Assembly (NCBI GenBank): GCA_035771175.1
Contig: CM069603.1
Location: 26,450,286 to 26,514,285, forward strand
Direction of reading: 5' to 3'
DNA from: Paratinospora sagittata
Taxonomy: Eukaryota > Streptophyta > Magnoliopsida > Ranunculales > Menispermaceae
DNA: 64,000 bases
The first letter of the stretch is position 1. Each line of letters starts with the position of its first letter. The position numbers were made by a program, and so were the translations under genes. The notes below the pieces were generated by a model that made no database searches, was not told the DNA's origin, and was given only the letters and a program-made list of their open reading frames with translations. Below are positions 23,654-35,228 of this stretch, piece after piece.

Positions 23654-24965
23654 TGTTGCATGCAAACTGCAAGTTAACGGTTGCCAAGTTATAATATATT
23701 TCGATGAGAAATCGAGTACTGTCCTCAGGGATATCTACTACACTATCTATCGTGTTTTAACCCTAATTTTATCTAGAAAATCAAAATTGAATGATGGAGT
23801 GATTAAAGAAGCAATTAAAGCAATTAAATACTAACTAACAAGCAATGTAAATCGGATAGGAAAACATTGATGGACTGGTCTTGAGGTTTGATGTCACCTC
23901 ACTCTCAACTATGTCTATATAAATATATTATTATTAAATCCATTCCTTAGCCTATAAATCAGAAATCCTAACCTTTCTAATCCACTCGTTTGGAGCATTG
24001 ATTAGAGCATATTCTTGTTGCTTTGGTTTAACTCTTTCGATGAAAACCAAAGACAACAACAACTCACTAAGTTCTATGATTTCCTCCTAACGACTTCAAA
24101 GGGTCTCGATCTCCTTGTGAGTCTCACGATAACCTAAGCTATACTCTCCATATTCAGACCCAAGGTACCCTCTTGTGAAACATCTACCTCGAGTCTATGA
24201 TCGGTCAATCCTTGATCAGGGGACCAAAAACATTACGCTCGGAAAAGTATAAATAAACTAAGAACTTTCGTTAAGAATAATTAACAATAAAATCTAAGAC
24301 ATAATCTCAAGTTTGGATCAATCTACACCTCTAGAAACGAGGTTTAGTTCATAAGTAAAGAGATGAAAACAATCAATAATGGTTTAAACATGAATCAGGA
24401 CAAAAGAAAGCAAACTAGAGTGTTGTAGAGATTTTCAATGGTCTTTAATGTCGATCTCTTCTCCACTTCACTCCAGTCGTCTCCCTTCTCTTTCCTAATG
24501 TCCTCCACTCGAAAAACCCTAAATTTTGATATATTATAAGCCCCAAGTCGTCCAAAATCCGAATTAGAAAGTGTGTTAAAATTGCTAAAAACACTATTTT
24601 GTGAACAGTGACGGCGCTGCGGCACCAAAAATGTTAAAATTTGTGCTCTTTTGTGGACTTAGCTAATTTTTGCCTCCTTTCTGACTTGGGTTCTTCATGC
24701 TTCTCCTTGGCAATTTCTAGAACATGTTTTCATTATCCAAAACCATGACTAACACATCTAAATACCTAAAAAACGAAACAAATCAAATAAAAAACACACT
24801 CAAACATATAATGAATCAAATTATAACTTATTGAACTAAAATAATGCATGAAAATCAATTTATTCCTAAACTATCAAATGCATTAAAACTAACATAAACA
24901 CATGACAATAATGTATGAAATGTCCTAAAACATGCTATAAATCCTATCTAAATATGTAACTATCA
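23654..24965 (-). mobile_element. Athila-type solo LTR, TSD CTCAT
   Basis: A 1,312-bp TGTTGCATGCAAAC...GTAACTATCA unit is flanked by CTCAT at 23649-23653 and 24966-24970. Removing it restores the hairpin unit 'gagggcgctcatggaccataagcgtcctg' of the host copia LTR. In minus sense the promoter order is a GC-rich box (24609-24625), TATA (24528-24538), then the telobox AAACCCTAAA (about 24514-24523). Confidence 0.9.
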
Positions 24966-24969
24966 CTCA

Positions 24970-25470
24970 TGGACCATAAGCGTCCTGCTGAAGTAAGAAG
25001 TGAGGGCGCTACAAGAATGTAAGTGTTCTGACTTACTTAACGATTAAAGATGGCTAAAGCTGTGAGGGCGCTACTGGAAGGTAAGCGTCTTGCTTTGGTT
25101 TAAAATACTTAGAAACATAAGGGCGCTACTTACAATGTAAGCGTCCTATCTTAAAGTACGAAAAACATAAGGGCATTAATAAAGGTATGAGCATCCTGAT
25201 GTTTTAAAACACGTTTAAATCAACCGAAAGTATAAGGGTACTACTGAAACGTAAGCGTCCTGATGCATAATACGATCAACGAGCTAATGTTGAATCAGCG
25301 TCTTGATAAGTTCATTGGTTGACTCAATGAGGGCACTTCTGATAAAGTAAGCGCCTTGATGGATAAAAACTTATTCAACCTTGAACTTCATCAGCATCCT
25401 AATATTTTATTAGCGTTCTGACATGCAAGTGCAGGAGGGCGCTACTGAGACATTAACGTCCTAATCGAAC
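24970..25470 (-). repeat. CG-hairpin array in the copia 5' LTR
   Basis: This is the partner of 17046-17550, with about nine collinear units such as 'gagggcgctacaagaatgtaag' and 'taagggcgctacttacaatgtaagcg'. The first unit is split by the solo LTR at 23654-24965. Confidence 0.8.
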
Positions 25471-25821
25471 ACTTAAAGACTAATTTTAAAAGTGATTTAT
25501 GTCTTTCAAAACCTAGTTAAATTAGTTAAAGATTCAATCAAATCAAACTGTTAAAAGGATTAAGAATTTAAATCACTTGAAAACCTTTCAAACATATCGA
25601 TCAAAACATGCAATTAAGTAGATCTTGCCGAGAGTAATTTGATCGATAGATTTACATTTTAAGTACTAAAAACTTGAAGCTTTGATCATTGACATTCAAT
25701 GGACTTATAAGCTCTTCTCTTTGATCTTGATTCTTGATAAATCTGAAACACTTAACAAGATCATTAGATACACAAACATGAGTAGTTTGGAATCATCAAA
25801 AACATTCTCATCTTGGGGTTC

Positions 25822-26177
25822 TATTGCGTTAAATTCTAATTTGCAAGTGTACGAATAGTCAAGTTGTAATATACTGACAGTGAGTCGGGTTATCGTATCC
25901 ACAGGGATTATTTCACTCACCAAATATCGTTTTCATTAATTTCTAACTTTATCTAGCTAATCAAATGGTAGAGTTTCAATAATTAAAAGGAAATTAAAAT
26001 TCAAATCAAACTAATAGAATATGGGAGATAATGAATATATGAGAATATCTAGAGACTTGACTTCACCTAACCTTCAATCATCTAACTTAGACACGCTTAT
26101 TATCAAATCAATTTCCTAGTCTATAGGTCAAAATTCGCACGTCTCTAATCTATTGCGAAATATAATTTAATGCAACA
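25822..26177 (-). mobile_element. Left outer LTR fragments of the Athila composite
   Basis: 25822 to about 26160 is the 3' part of a minus-oriented LTR ('gcaagtgtacgaatagtcaag...tatccacaggg'). It is fused to the last ~20 bp of a plus-oriented LTR (AATTTAATGCAACA, ending 26177), directly before the plus PBS. The first dinucleotide is TA where TG is expected. The fusion replaces about 1 kb of LTR. Confidence 0.7.
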
Positions 26178-26183
26178 AGTTTT

Positions 26184-26203
26184 TGGCACCGTTGCCGGGG
26201 ATT
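26184..26203 (+). other. Primer-binding site, tRNA-Asp type
   Basis: TGGCACCGTTGCCGGGGATT differs at one early position from the complement of the plant tRNA-Asp 3' end (TGGCGCCGTTGCCGGGGATC). This primer is characteristic of Athila-type elements. Confidence 0.9.
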
Positions 26204-26309
26204 GTTTCACTTTAGTTTCATCAATATTGTTAGTAATTGGTTTTGATTTTAATTTAGTATTTTTTTTTTCTAAATTTTTCTGAATTTATTTCTTTGTTTT
26301 TGTTTTGAA

Positions 26310-27374
26310 GGTTGATTGAAGTGTATGCAACGGTCCATTTGATCCTGAGATCGAGCACACTTTGGATAGAGACGAAGGGAAAGAAGAGTGGAGCAAGAGG
26401 CAATGGAGCCTGGAAATAATCAACGCCTTCTTCGGGACTATTTCAAGCCCGTTATTACTGAGAACTACTCTGGGATTGTGAGAACGCCCATTGCGGCAAA
26501 CAACTTCAAGTTGAAGCCGGCGTTAATCACAATGGTTCATCAACATCAGTATGGGGTCTCGCCAATAGAAGATCCAATGACTCATATACAATCATTTTTG
26601 GAGAAGTGCGATACCGTAAAGTTCAATGGTGTGGCTGAAGATGTGATTCGACTAAGGTTGTTCCCATTCTTTTTGAGGGACAAGGCAAAGTCATGGTTAC
26701 AAGGTTTGTAACCTGGGAACGTTACTACATGGGATGAGTTGATGCAAAAATTCCTTCAAAAGTTTTTCTCACTGGTGAAGACAGCTCAACTACGAGTAAA
26801 AATTAGTCAGTTCAAGCAGTTGGACACTGAGTCGCTCTATGAGGCGTGAAAAACAGTTTAAGGAGTTGTTAAGGAAGTGCCCACAACATGGTTTTGAAGT
26901 ATGGATGCAACTTCAGATTTTTTATAATGGGATGACTGGCCACACGCACTTTGGTGGATGCTGCAGCTGGTGGCACTATAATGAGCAAGACGGCCGAGGG
27001 AGCCCTCAGCTTATTGGAAGAAATGGCTTCCAACACAAATGAAATGCCTAGTGAGAGATCCTTGGTGAAGAAAGTTGTTGGAGTGCTTGAGCTTGATCCG
27101 ATGACTGCAATTTCGACTCAGTTAGCCACATTGTCTAACCAAATAGCATCGATGCAAAGTGCATAACAACCATCCGTTGAGAGTGTAGCTGCAACAAGCA
27201 TGGGATACTTGGGTGGAGGAACTACTAAAGAGCAAGTAAATTTTGTGAATAACCGTGGGTATAATTATAGGAGCAATGCTCAAATCCCAAACCAATACCA
27301 CCCGGGGATAAGGAATCATAAAAACTTCTCATATTCCAATACTAGGATTGTTTTGAACCCACCACCGGGTATAT
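26310..27374 (+). pseudogene. Athila-like gag, N-terminal part
   Basis: The frame from 26388 encodes an Athila capsid signature: NFKLKPALITMVHQHQYGV, then PMTHIQSFLEKCDTVKFNG, then IRLRLFPFFLRDKAKSWLQ, ending at a TAA. Homology continues in shifted frames through about 27166 (LIGRNGFQ; SLLEEMASNTNEMPSERS). Gag is cut at 27374 by the fold-back element and resumes at 28593. Several stops and frameshifts show it is dead. Gag would form the cytoplasmic virus-like particle. Confidence 0.8.
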
Positions 27375-28592
27375 GATCCCGGGGTACTAGACGCTGCGGT
27401 GGGTTGTGTACTAGGATGTGACAATATTATGTGGTATATAACGGCTGGGGTACGCTCGGTATGAGGTACCCATCACATCCCGGGGGTACTAGACACTGTG
27501 GTGTGCTATGTACTGGGGTGTGACAAAAAGGCCTTATGTATACATAAGGCCTTTTTGTCACGCCTGGGTTGCACACAGTGCCCCCTACCCAGGGTGATGA
27601 GTACCCCCGTAGGGCATACTCCAAATGCCAAAATCATTTTGAATGATCAATAAAATACAATGCATGTACGTGTATAACATGTTTACAATTTAACATTTCA
27701 TATAAATAAAATGCCATACAAGAACCAAAATCAAGAAAATATACTCACAGTACAACACTTTCCAACTTAAACCCAATCATCGTCGCATTGATAAAAAATA
27801 TTGGGGCTTGACTCGAAAGCGACGATGATTGGGTTTAAGTTGGAAAGTGTTGTACTGTGAGTATATTTTCTTGATTTTAGTTCTTGTATGGCATTTTATT
27901 TATATGAAATGTTAAATTGTAAACATGTTATATACGTACATGCATTGTATTTTATTGATCATTCAAAATGATTTTGGCATTTGGAGTATGCCCTGCGGGG
28001 GTACTCATCACCCTGGGTAGGGGACACTGTGTGCAACCCAGGCGTGACAAAAAGGCCTTATGTATACATAAGGCCTTTTTGTCACACCCCAGTACATAGC
28101 ACACCACAGTGTCTAGTACCCCCGGGATGTGATGGGTACCTCATACCGAGCGTACCCCAGCCGTTATATACCACATAATATTGTCACATCCTAGTACACA
28201 ACCCACCGCAGCGTCTAGTACCCCGGGATCATTTGTCCACACTATTCACTATTCATGAATAGTGCAGGGCCTCCCCCAGATTCGAACTCACAACCTATAG
28301 TTTGAATCCAAACTCTGAGTAACCACTGAGCCAAATGGTTCAGTGGCTACTCAGAGTTCGGATTCAAACTATCGGTTGTGAGTTTGAATCTGGGGAAGGC
28401 CCTGCACTATTCATAAATAGTGAATAGTGTGGACAAATGATCCCGGGGGTACTAGACGCTGCGGTGGGCTGTGTACTGGGATGTGACAATATTATGTGGT
28501 ATATAACGGCTGAGGTACGCTCGGTATGAGGTACCCATCATGTCCCGGGGGGGTACTAGACACTGCGGTGTGCTGTATACTGGGGTGTGACA
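27375..28592. mobile_element. Compound fold-back element inserted in gag
   Basis: The modular order is A - B - loop - B' - A' - C - A. A is about 150 bp ('cccggggtactagacgctgcggtggg...gtgtgaca'), present at 27375-27526, inverted at 28080-28231, and direct again at 28441-28592. B and B' (27557-27788, 27821-28053) are near-perfect inverted arms around a 32-bp loop. C (28232-28440) is a hairpin with tRNA-like sequence. At each A/B joint sits the palindrome AAAAAGGCCTTATGTATACATAAGGCC. No ORF is present. It separates NPPPG from KKPFLEELL in gag. A clear TSD is not visible. Confidence 0.75.
28080..28592. repeat. Inverted-repeat element with tRNA-like core
   Basis: The 513-bp palindrome has ends TGTCACACCCCAGTACATAG and its complement. 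Toward the centre both arms hold box A-like TGGCTCAGTGGTTACTCAG (28317-28332 minus; 28338-28356 plus as tggttcagtggctactcag). Both also hold box B-like GAGTTCGAATCTG (28278-28292 minus; 28380-28394 plus as gagtttgaatctg). Spacing is compatible with a pol III promoter. It resembles two SINE-like units fused head to head. Confidence 0.65.
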
Positions 28593-29281
28593 AGAAACCT
28601 TTTTTGGAGGAGCTTTTAAGTGGATACATAGCAAAGTCTGAGGCAAAACAAGATAGGGTCGAGTCAAGGATATATAGCTTGGAGACTTCAATGAAAAATA
28701 TGGAAGTACAAATTGGGCAACTTGCTTCAGCTATAAATGCACAACAAAAAGGATCATTTCCTAGAAATACTCAAGTCAACCCCAAGGAACAATGTAAGGC
28801 GATCACCTTCCGGAGTGGAAAGAAAGTTGAATGGGCTAAAAAGAATAACGAGGATGGGAAGGCCACATCATCACAATCAAGCAATATAGAGAGTGAAGTA
28901 CATCATGAAGAGCGAAAGCAAGATGAACCGAAGGAAAGGCCATACCCACTGGGTTCCATTACTTTTTCGGATAACCCCCCTATATTAAAGCTTTCCTTAC
29001 CTTGTCCTCAAAGATTCCGAAAGAAGAGATTGGATGAGCAATTTACCAAGTTCCTAGAGATATTTAAGAAGATTCACATCAACATCCCATTTGCTGATAC
29101 TTTGGAACAAATGCCCAATTACGTCAAATTTATGAAGGATGTGATGACAAAGAAAAGAAAATTGGAGGCCTACGAGACGGTGAAGCTTATCGAGGAGTTT
29201 AGCGCGATATTACAAAAGAAGCTTCCCCAAAAGCTCAAAGATCTAGGGAGTTTTACTTTCCCTTGCATATTGGTCCTTTAA
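28593..29281 (+). pseudogene. Athila-like gag, C-terminal part, into protease
   Basis: The open frame to 29281 carries KKPFLEELLSGYIAKSEAKQ, SMKNMEVQIGQLASAINAQQ and AITFRSGKKVEW, all hallmarks of the Athila gag C-terminus. A spacer (PLGSITFSDNPP) and the LKLSLPCPQRFRKKRLDEQF region before protease follow. The frame ends shortly before the protease active site, which is in another frame from about 29283. Confidence 0.8.
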
Positions 29282-32200
29282 ATTTTAATAAAGTTTTATG
29301 TGATTTGGGTGCAAGTATTAATCTTATGCAACTTTCTATTTGCAGGAGATTGGGACTTGGAGAAGTAAAGTCGATCACCATTTCACTTCAATTAGCGGAC
29401 CGGTCAATGACATATCCTTGAGGAGTTACCGAAGATGTTTTAGTAAAGGTGGATAAGTTCATTTTTCTCGTGGACTTTGTGGTTTTGGATATGGAAGAAG
29501 ATGGTGACATACCGTTGATCCTTGGGAGACCGTTCTTAGCTACTGGACGTACATTAATAGATGTGCAGCGAGGGGAGCTTACTTTGGGAGTTAATGATGA
29601 CGAAGTCTTGTTTAATATCTACAAGACTCAAATTTTCAGCGGAGGAAAGTACATGCCATTGGATAGATGTAGTGGAAATAGTTGAAGAATTTGTGACAGA
29701 AATTCATGAGGCGACTATATTAGAGGATGCACTAGAAAGTTGTCTTGTCAACTCCGCAATATGTTTTTTTCTCTTGAAGCACCACCGATTGATTCTTCAC
29801 AAGCAAACGTGGAAGATTTAGAATAAACTACACCAAGTAAAGTGGATGAACCGACACTGGAGTTGAAACCTCTACCCGATCACCTTCGATATGCCTTTTT
29901 GGGTAAAAAATCTATCTACTCGGTTATCATATCTTCAGCCTTGTCTTGTGCTGAGGAAGAGAAGTTATTGAGAATTTTAAGAGAACACAAATCAGCGTTA
30001 GGATGGTCTATTTCAGATATCAAGGGTATAAGCCCTTCATTTTGCATGCATAAGATCTTGATGGAGGACTCCTACAAGCCTTCCATTGAACACCAACGAA
30101 GGCTAAATCCAGCAATGAAAGAGGTAGTTCGAGGTTAAGTATTGAAATGGTTGAAAGCCAGTTTCATATATGCCATTTTGGATAGTTCTTGGGTGAGTCT
30201 GGTACAAGTTGTGCCCAAGAAAGGTGGGATGACAGTGGTCAAGAATGAAAATAATGAGTTGATTTCAATAAGAACAGTCACGGGATGGCGTGTTTGCATA
30301 GACTATAGGAAGTTAAATAAGGCCACAAGGAAAGACCATTTCCCCCTTCCTTTCATTGATCAAATGTTGGATAGATTGGCTGGTTTTGAATGCCATTGCT
30401 TCTTAGACGGTTATTCGGGCTATAATGAAATAGCCATTACATCGGAGGACCAAGAGAAGACAACTTTCACTTGCCCCGTATGGCACATTTGCTTTTCAGA
30501 GAATGCCATTTGATTTATGCAATGCACCGACGAATTTTCAACAATGTATGATGGCCCTTTTTGCTGATATGATTGAGGAGAGAATATAGGTATTTATGGA
30601 TGATTTTTCAATCTTTGGAACTTCATATGACCATTGCCTTCATAATCTATCTCTTGTGCTTCAAAGATGTGAAGAAACCAACTTAGTGCTAAATTGGGAA
30701 AGTGCCATTTCATGGTACAAGAAGGCATAGTGTTAGGCCATAGGGTTTCTTCCAAGGATCTTGAGGTGGATAGGGCAAAGATAGTAGCCATTGAGAAGCT
30801 TCCTCATCCTAAGAATGTGAAAGGCATGCGTAGTTTCTTGGGGCATGCCAGTTTTTATCGGCGGTTCATTAAAGACTTTCGAAAATTGCTAAGCCCCTTT
30901 GCAACTTGCTTGAGAAAGATGCACCGATTGCTTTTGATGATCCTTGTGTGGAGGCCTTTGAGTTGATAAAGAAGACATTGATCTCGGCCCCCATCATGAT
31001 TGTACCGGATTGATAAGAACCATTTGAGATTATGTGCGATGCTAGAGACTTTTCTATTGGGGCGGTTTTAGGCCAACATAAAAAAAAGATGCTTTGGGCT
31101 ATCTATTATGCTAGTCGTACTTTAGATGGAGCCCAACAGAATTACACTACGACTGAAAAAGAATTATTAGAGGTTGTCTTTTCATGCAACAAGTTCCGGT
31201 CTTATATCATTGGGTCTAAGGTCATTGTATACACCGATCATGCGACCATTCGTTACTTATTTGGGAAGAAGGTGCGAAGCCTCAGTTGATTCGTTGGATT
31301 CTCTTGTTGCAAGAGTTTGATTTGGAGATCAAAGATAAGAAAGGAAGTGAGAATGTTGTAGCCGATCATCTTTCTCGGTTGCAATATGAGGTTGAGGATG
31401 CTTGCATACCTATTCTTGAAACTTTTCCTGATGAACAACTATATGGTATAAGCGTGAAAGTGCCATGGTATGCTGATTTTGTAAATTTCTTAGCGTGTGT
31501 CATATTGCCTCCGGATCTCTCTTATGCCAAGAAAAAGAAGTTTCCACACTATGTCAAGTCTTATATGTGGGATGAGCCACTGTTCTTCAAGAAATGCAAT
31601 GATCAATTGATTCGATGTTGTGTACCGGGGAAGACATCCAAGCCATTCTTCATGAGTGCCATTCCTCCCTTTATGGTGGTCATTTTGGACCCACAAGAAC
31701 GGCAGCTAAAGTCTTACAACGTGGATTCTATTGGCCTACCTTATTCAGAGATTGCTACACCTTTGTGAAGACATGTGATAGGTGCCAACGTCTTGGCAAT
31801 ATTTCGAGGCGTCATGAGTTACCTTTGACTAACATATTGGAGGTTGAGATCTTTGATGTATGAGGGATCGAATTTATGGGACCGTCTCCCCCCTCTTTTG
31901 GCAAGATATACATACTTTTGGTGGTAGACTATGTGTCTAAGTGGGTTGAAGCCATAACTATTGAAACGAATGATGCCAAGGTCGTGTTGAAGTTCTTACA
32001 CAAGCATATCTTTACAAGATTCGACACTCCTTGGGCTATTATTAGTGTTGAGGGCACCCATTTTTGTAACAAGTCATTTAATGCTCTCCTTGCCAAGTAC
32101 GGGGTGAAACAAAAGGTCGCACTTTCATATCACCCACAAACCAATGGCCAAGCTGAAATAAGAAATCGAGAAGTCAAACAAATCTTGGAGAAGACCGTCA

Positions 32201-32757
32201 ATGTTAATCAGAAGGATTGGGCAATGAAATTGGATGATGCGTTGTGGGCATACCGGACTGCATTGAAGACACCTATTGGGATGTCCCCATACCTGCTTGT
32301 GTTTGGCGAGTCATGTCATCTATCGGTGGAGTTGGAGCATAAAGCCTATTGGGCGGTGAAGAAATTGAACTGTGACTTAAGGGCTTCCGCAGATCAAAGA
32401 TTGCTCCAGCTCACGGAAATGGAAGAGTTTCGAAATGATGCTTATGAAAATGCCAAGATCTACAAGGAGCGGACCAAGAAATGGCATGACAAGCACATTG
32501 TGAATAAAGACTTCGAACCGGGGGCAACAAGTTCTCTTATTCAACTCCAGGCTAAAGTTGTTTTCGGGCAAGCTTAAATCTAGATGGAGTGGATCGTTTA
32601 CTATTGCTATAGTCTTTCCTTAAGGTGCGGTGGAGCTACAAAGCGAAGATGGTTCGTCCTTTAGGGTAAATGGTCAGCGGTTGAAGCATTATTTTAGCCA
32701 AGCGGTGCAGTATAAGGAGCACATCACACTCGGCGAGCCATGAAGAGGCTTTATGAA
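29282..32757 (+). pseudogene. Athila-like pol relic (PR-RT-RNase H-IN)
   Basis: Order seen: protease with CDLGASINLMQLSI (about 29305) and DIPLILGRPFLATGRTLID; RT from about 29842 with WRVCIDYRKLNKATRKDHFP and, in a shifted frame, FMDDFSIFG near 30594; RNase H with [15 protein letters not shown] (31032) and [12 protein letters not shown]; integrase with [13 protein letters not shown] (HHCC part) and DRCQRLGNISRRHELP. The core DDE is damaged: FMGPSPP is present but preceded by IE, not ID, and ISVEGTHF stands where ISDGGTHF is expected. [10 protein letters not shown] keeps the glutamate. The C-terminus ends GAVELQSEDG...NGQRLKHY, diagnostic for Athila. At least seven frame breaks or stops are present. 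Confidence 0.8.
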
Positions 32758-34474
32758 GCAAAGTCGGGCTGACCACTCTAAACCAAGCACTGGATGGGAG
32801 GCAACCTATCGGTTTATTATTTCCTTATTCCTTTATTCATTTATTTCTATAATTTTTTTATAGTCATTGTAGTACAGTTTTGCGTTTCGTACCTTGATAG
32901 ATTTGTTTATCTTACTCTTTTCAGGTTCTAAAGCAAGTTTGGGGGTCATTTTGGAGCATTTTGGAGAGACGAATGGCGTGCATCATGTGCCATCTTCACC
33001 CATTTGGGTTCTGTGGGTTTACTCCACTCTTTTCTCTTCTCTATGCCTCTGTTTTTCCTACTATTTCTTTGATAATTTTTGCATTGAGGACAATGCTTGC
33101 TTTAAGGTTGGGGGGAGAGTTTTGAATTTTTGGTCATGGTATGTTAGTTGATTTTGCTTTAGTTTAGGCTAGATAGTCACATTCTTTTACAACTTTAGAC
33201 TTACTTATGAAGGGCCAATGACAAGAGAACACCTTAGAGATATGAAACGATAAGAGAATGAAGAGAGTTACCTATATGTCTATGTGCTTGATCCAATTTT
33301 TGCTGAGAATTGTTGGAGAGACTTAACCATTTGTACATGGTTTTGATCATTAGATTAAGATTGTTTGAAATGGACCTTTTCTTGCTAAGTCATATCTTAG
33401 ATCTCTAGGGATTCTAGAACAAGTTTGATCACCACTTGAGGCAAAATCCTAGGAAACACACTACAAGGAAAATGATTTAGGCCATGTTTGGAAAAGCTTG
33501 AGCATAATAGCCTCCCTATTCTCTATTATATCCATAGTTCCCATTTTGAGCTGAATATATTTTTCTTTGTTACCTATGCATCATGAATTTTGAGCTTGTC
33601 ATGTTTAAATTCCCTATTTTGCAACCTATGTACCTTATACACTTTGATCATGTTGGAGTGTTATTATGTGGAAAGAAGAACAAAGGGGAATGGAAAAGAT
33701 GAAAAAAGGGTGATAAAGAAGAAATTTTTAGTAAGTTTGCTTATGAATTGTATCGAAAGAAAGAAGAAGAAAAAGAAAAGAAGATGAAAAAGAGAAGAAA
33801 AGGGTGTTACATCTATGTGTAAAAAGAAACAAGTTTGGGGGTGTAGCATTCTATAAAAGAAAAGTGAATGATGATAAAAAACAAACAAAAGAATGAGAAT
33901 ATTTGAGAGATATATGTGTTGAAAAGAAGTTTTTGGTTCTAAATGTAATGTTGTGGATGTTTGTAATTGATCAAAGTGTTTAGGGTGTTTTGAGCTAAAA
34001 TTTTTCGATTTTTCCTTACTTTTGAACCTTGGCCATACATTAAAACCTATGAAAGACCTACTGATTTTGAATGGTGTGTGATTTACATTAGTGGAGAGTG
34101 GTGTGAAAGACTTGCCTATGGAGTTCCAACCTAAATTATATAGTTTGAGATCTTACACTTAACACTTGCTTGCACTTGTTCATGACTTGCATGTTAGTTT
34201 GATGAGATTAGCTGTGTACTCATGTGTGAAAGAATCAAAGGAGAAAACTTGGTGAGAGTTGGGTTGAAAATCTAGACGATTTTATACTCTTGAAATTTTT
34301 CCTAAAAGTGAATATTCTTTTAGTGTGATCTTGGAGGCCACGTATGTGCTTATAATGTTGAATTAAGTCTTTAATTGTGCGAGATTGTGACTTTAGAATG
34401 ATTATGATAATCATGAGTTTTAGTTTTGTTTTCCCTTTGCTCAGGACGATCAAAGTCCTAAGTTTGGGGATATT
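32758..34474 (+). other. 3' UTR and PPT of the plus-strand Athila half
   Basis: This begins with the conserved 'accaagcactggatgggaggcaacc' segment that follows pol in Athila elements. It includes AAGAAGAAGAAAAAG-rich sequence and ends in the polypurine tract AAGTTTGGGGATAT directly before the LTR at 34475. The whole stretch recurs inverted at 36515-38230. No coding signal is seen. Confidence 0.75.
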
Positions 34475-35228
34475 TGATAGTTGCATATTTAGATCGGTTT
34501 TAGAGCATGTTTTACGTGTATTTTAGGATAGTTCATGCATTAATTTGATATGTTTATGTTAGTTTTAATACATTTGTTAGCTTAAGATTAATTTGGTTTT
34601 TATTCATTATTTTAGTTCATTAGTTAATAATTTGATTTAATTTATGCTTTAGTGAATAATAAACTTACTTTGCTTGGTTTTGTAGGTGTTTGGATGCATT
34701 AGTCATGGATTTGGGTGAGAAGAACATGTACAAGAAGTGGCAAAGGAGAAGAATGAAAAAACCCAAGCAGAAAAGAGGCAAAAAGTGGCTAAGTCCACAA
34801 ATCAGGCACACCAGTTGAGGTTATGGGCATCGTGGTGCAGCCTGCGGCACTAAAACCAGTGAAATAATGAAGCTCTGGGCGCCGCTGTGCCAGAAAAAGG
34901 TAATGCAGTGCTGCGGTGCTGGAAACATCTATCGGAGCGGCGCGAGCGGCGCTGGGCACTCCTTTTTGCGATTTGGATGATTTTTGAGACTTTCTAATTT
35001 GGTTTTCGGATGGACATGGGGCAAATAATATATAAAATTTTAGGGTTTTTAAAGGCGAAGACATTGGAGAAGAGAAGAGGACGGCTTGAAGATGAAGAAC
35101 GCAAAGATTCAACATTTTAGGAAGAAGATTCAAGTTCCAAGTTCTAGAGTTTGATATGATGTTTAGTTTAGAGTTTTTCTCCATGTTTTGTGTTTTTATC
35201 ATCCAAAAGATGAACTAATCTATTGTTA
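34475..35228 (+). mobile_element. Plus-oriented half LTR at the composite centre
   Basis: This starts TGATAGTTGCATATTTAGATC after the PPT and runs to GAACTAATCTATTGTT. GC-rich boxes lie at 34829-34955, TATA (TATATAAAA) at 35029-35037 and the telobox-like TTTTAGGGTTTTT at 35037-35050. It is truncated by the junction with the opposed LTR. Confidence 0.8.
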
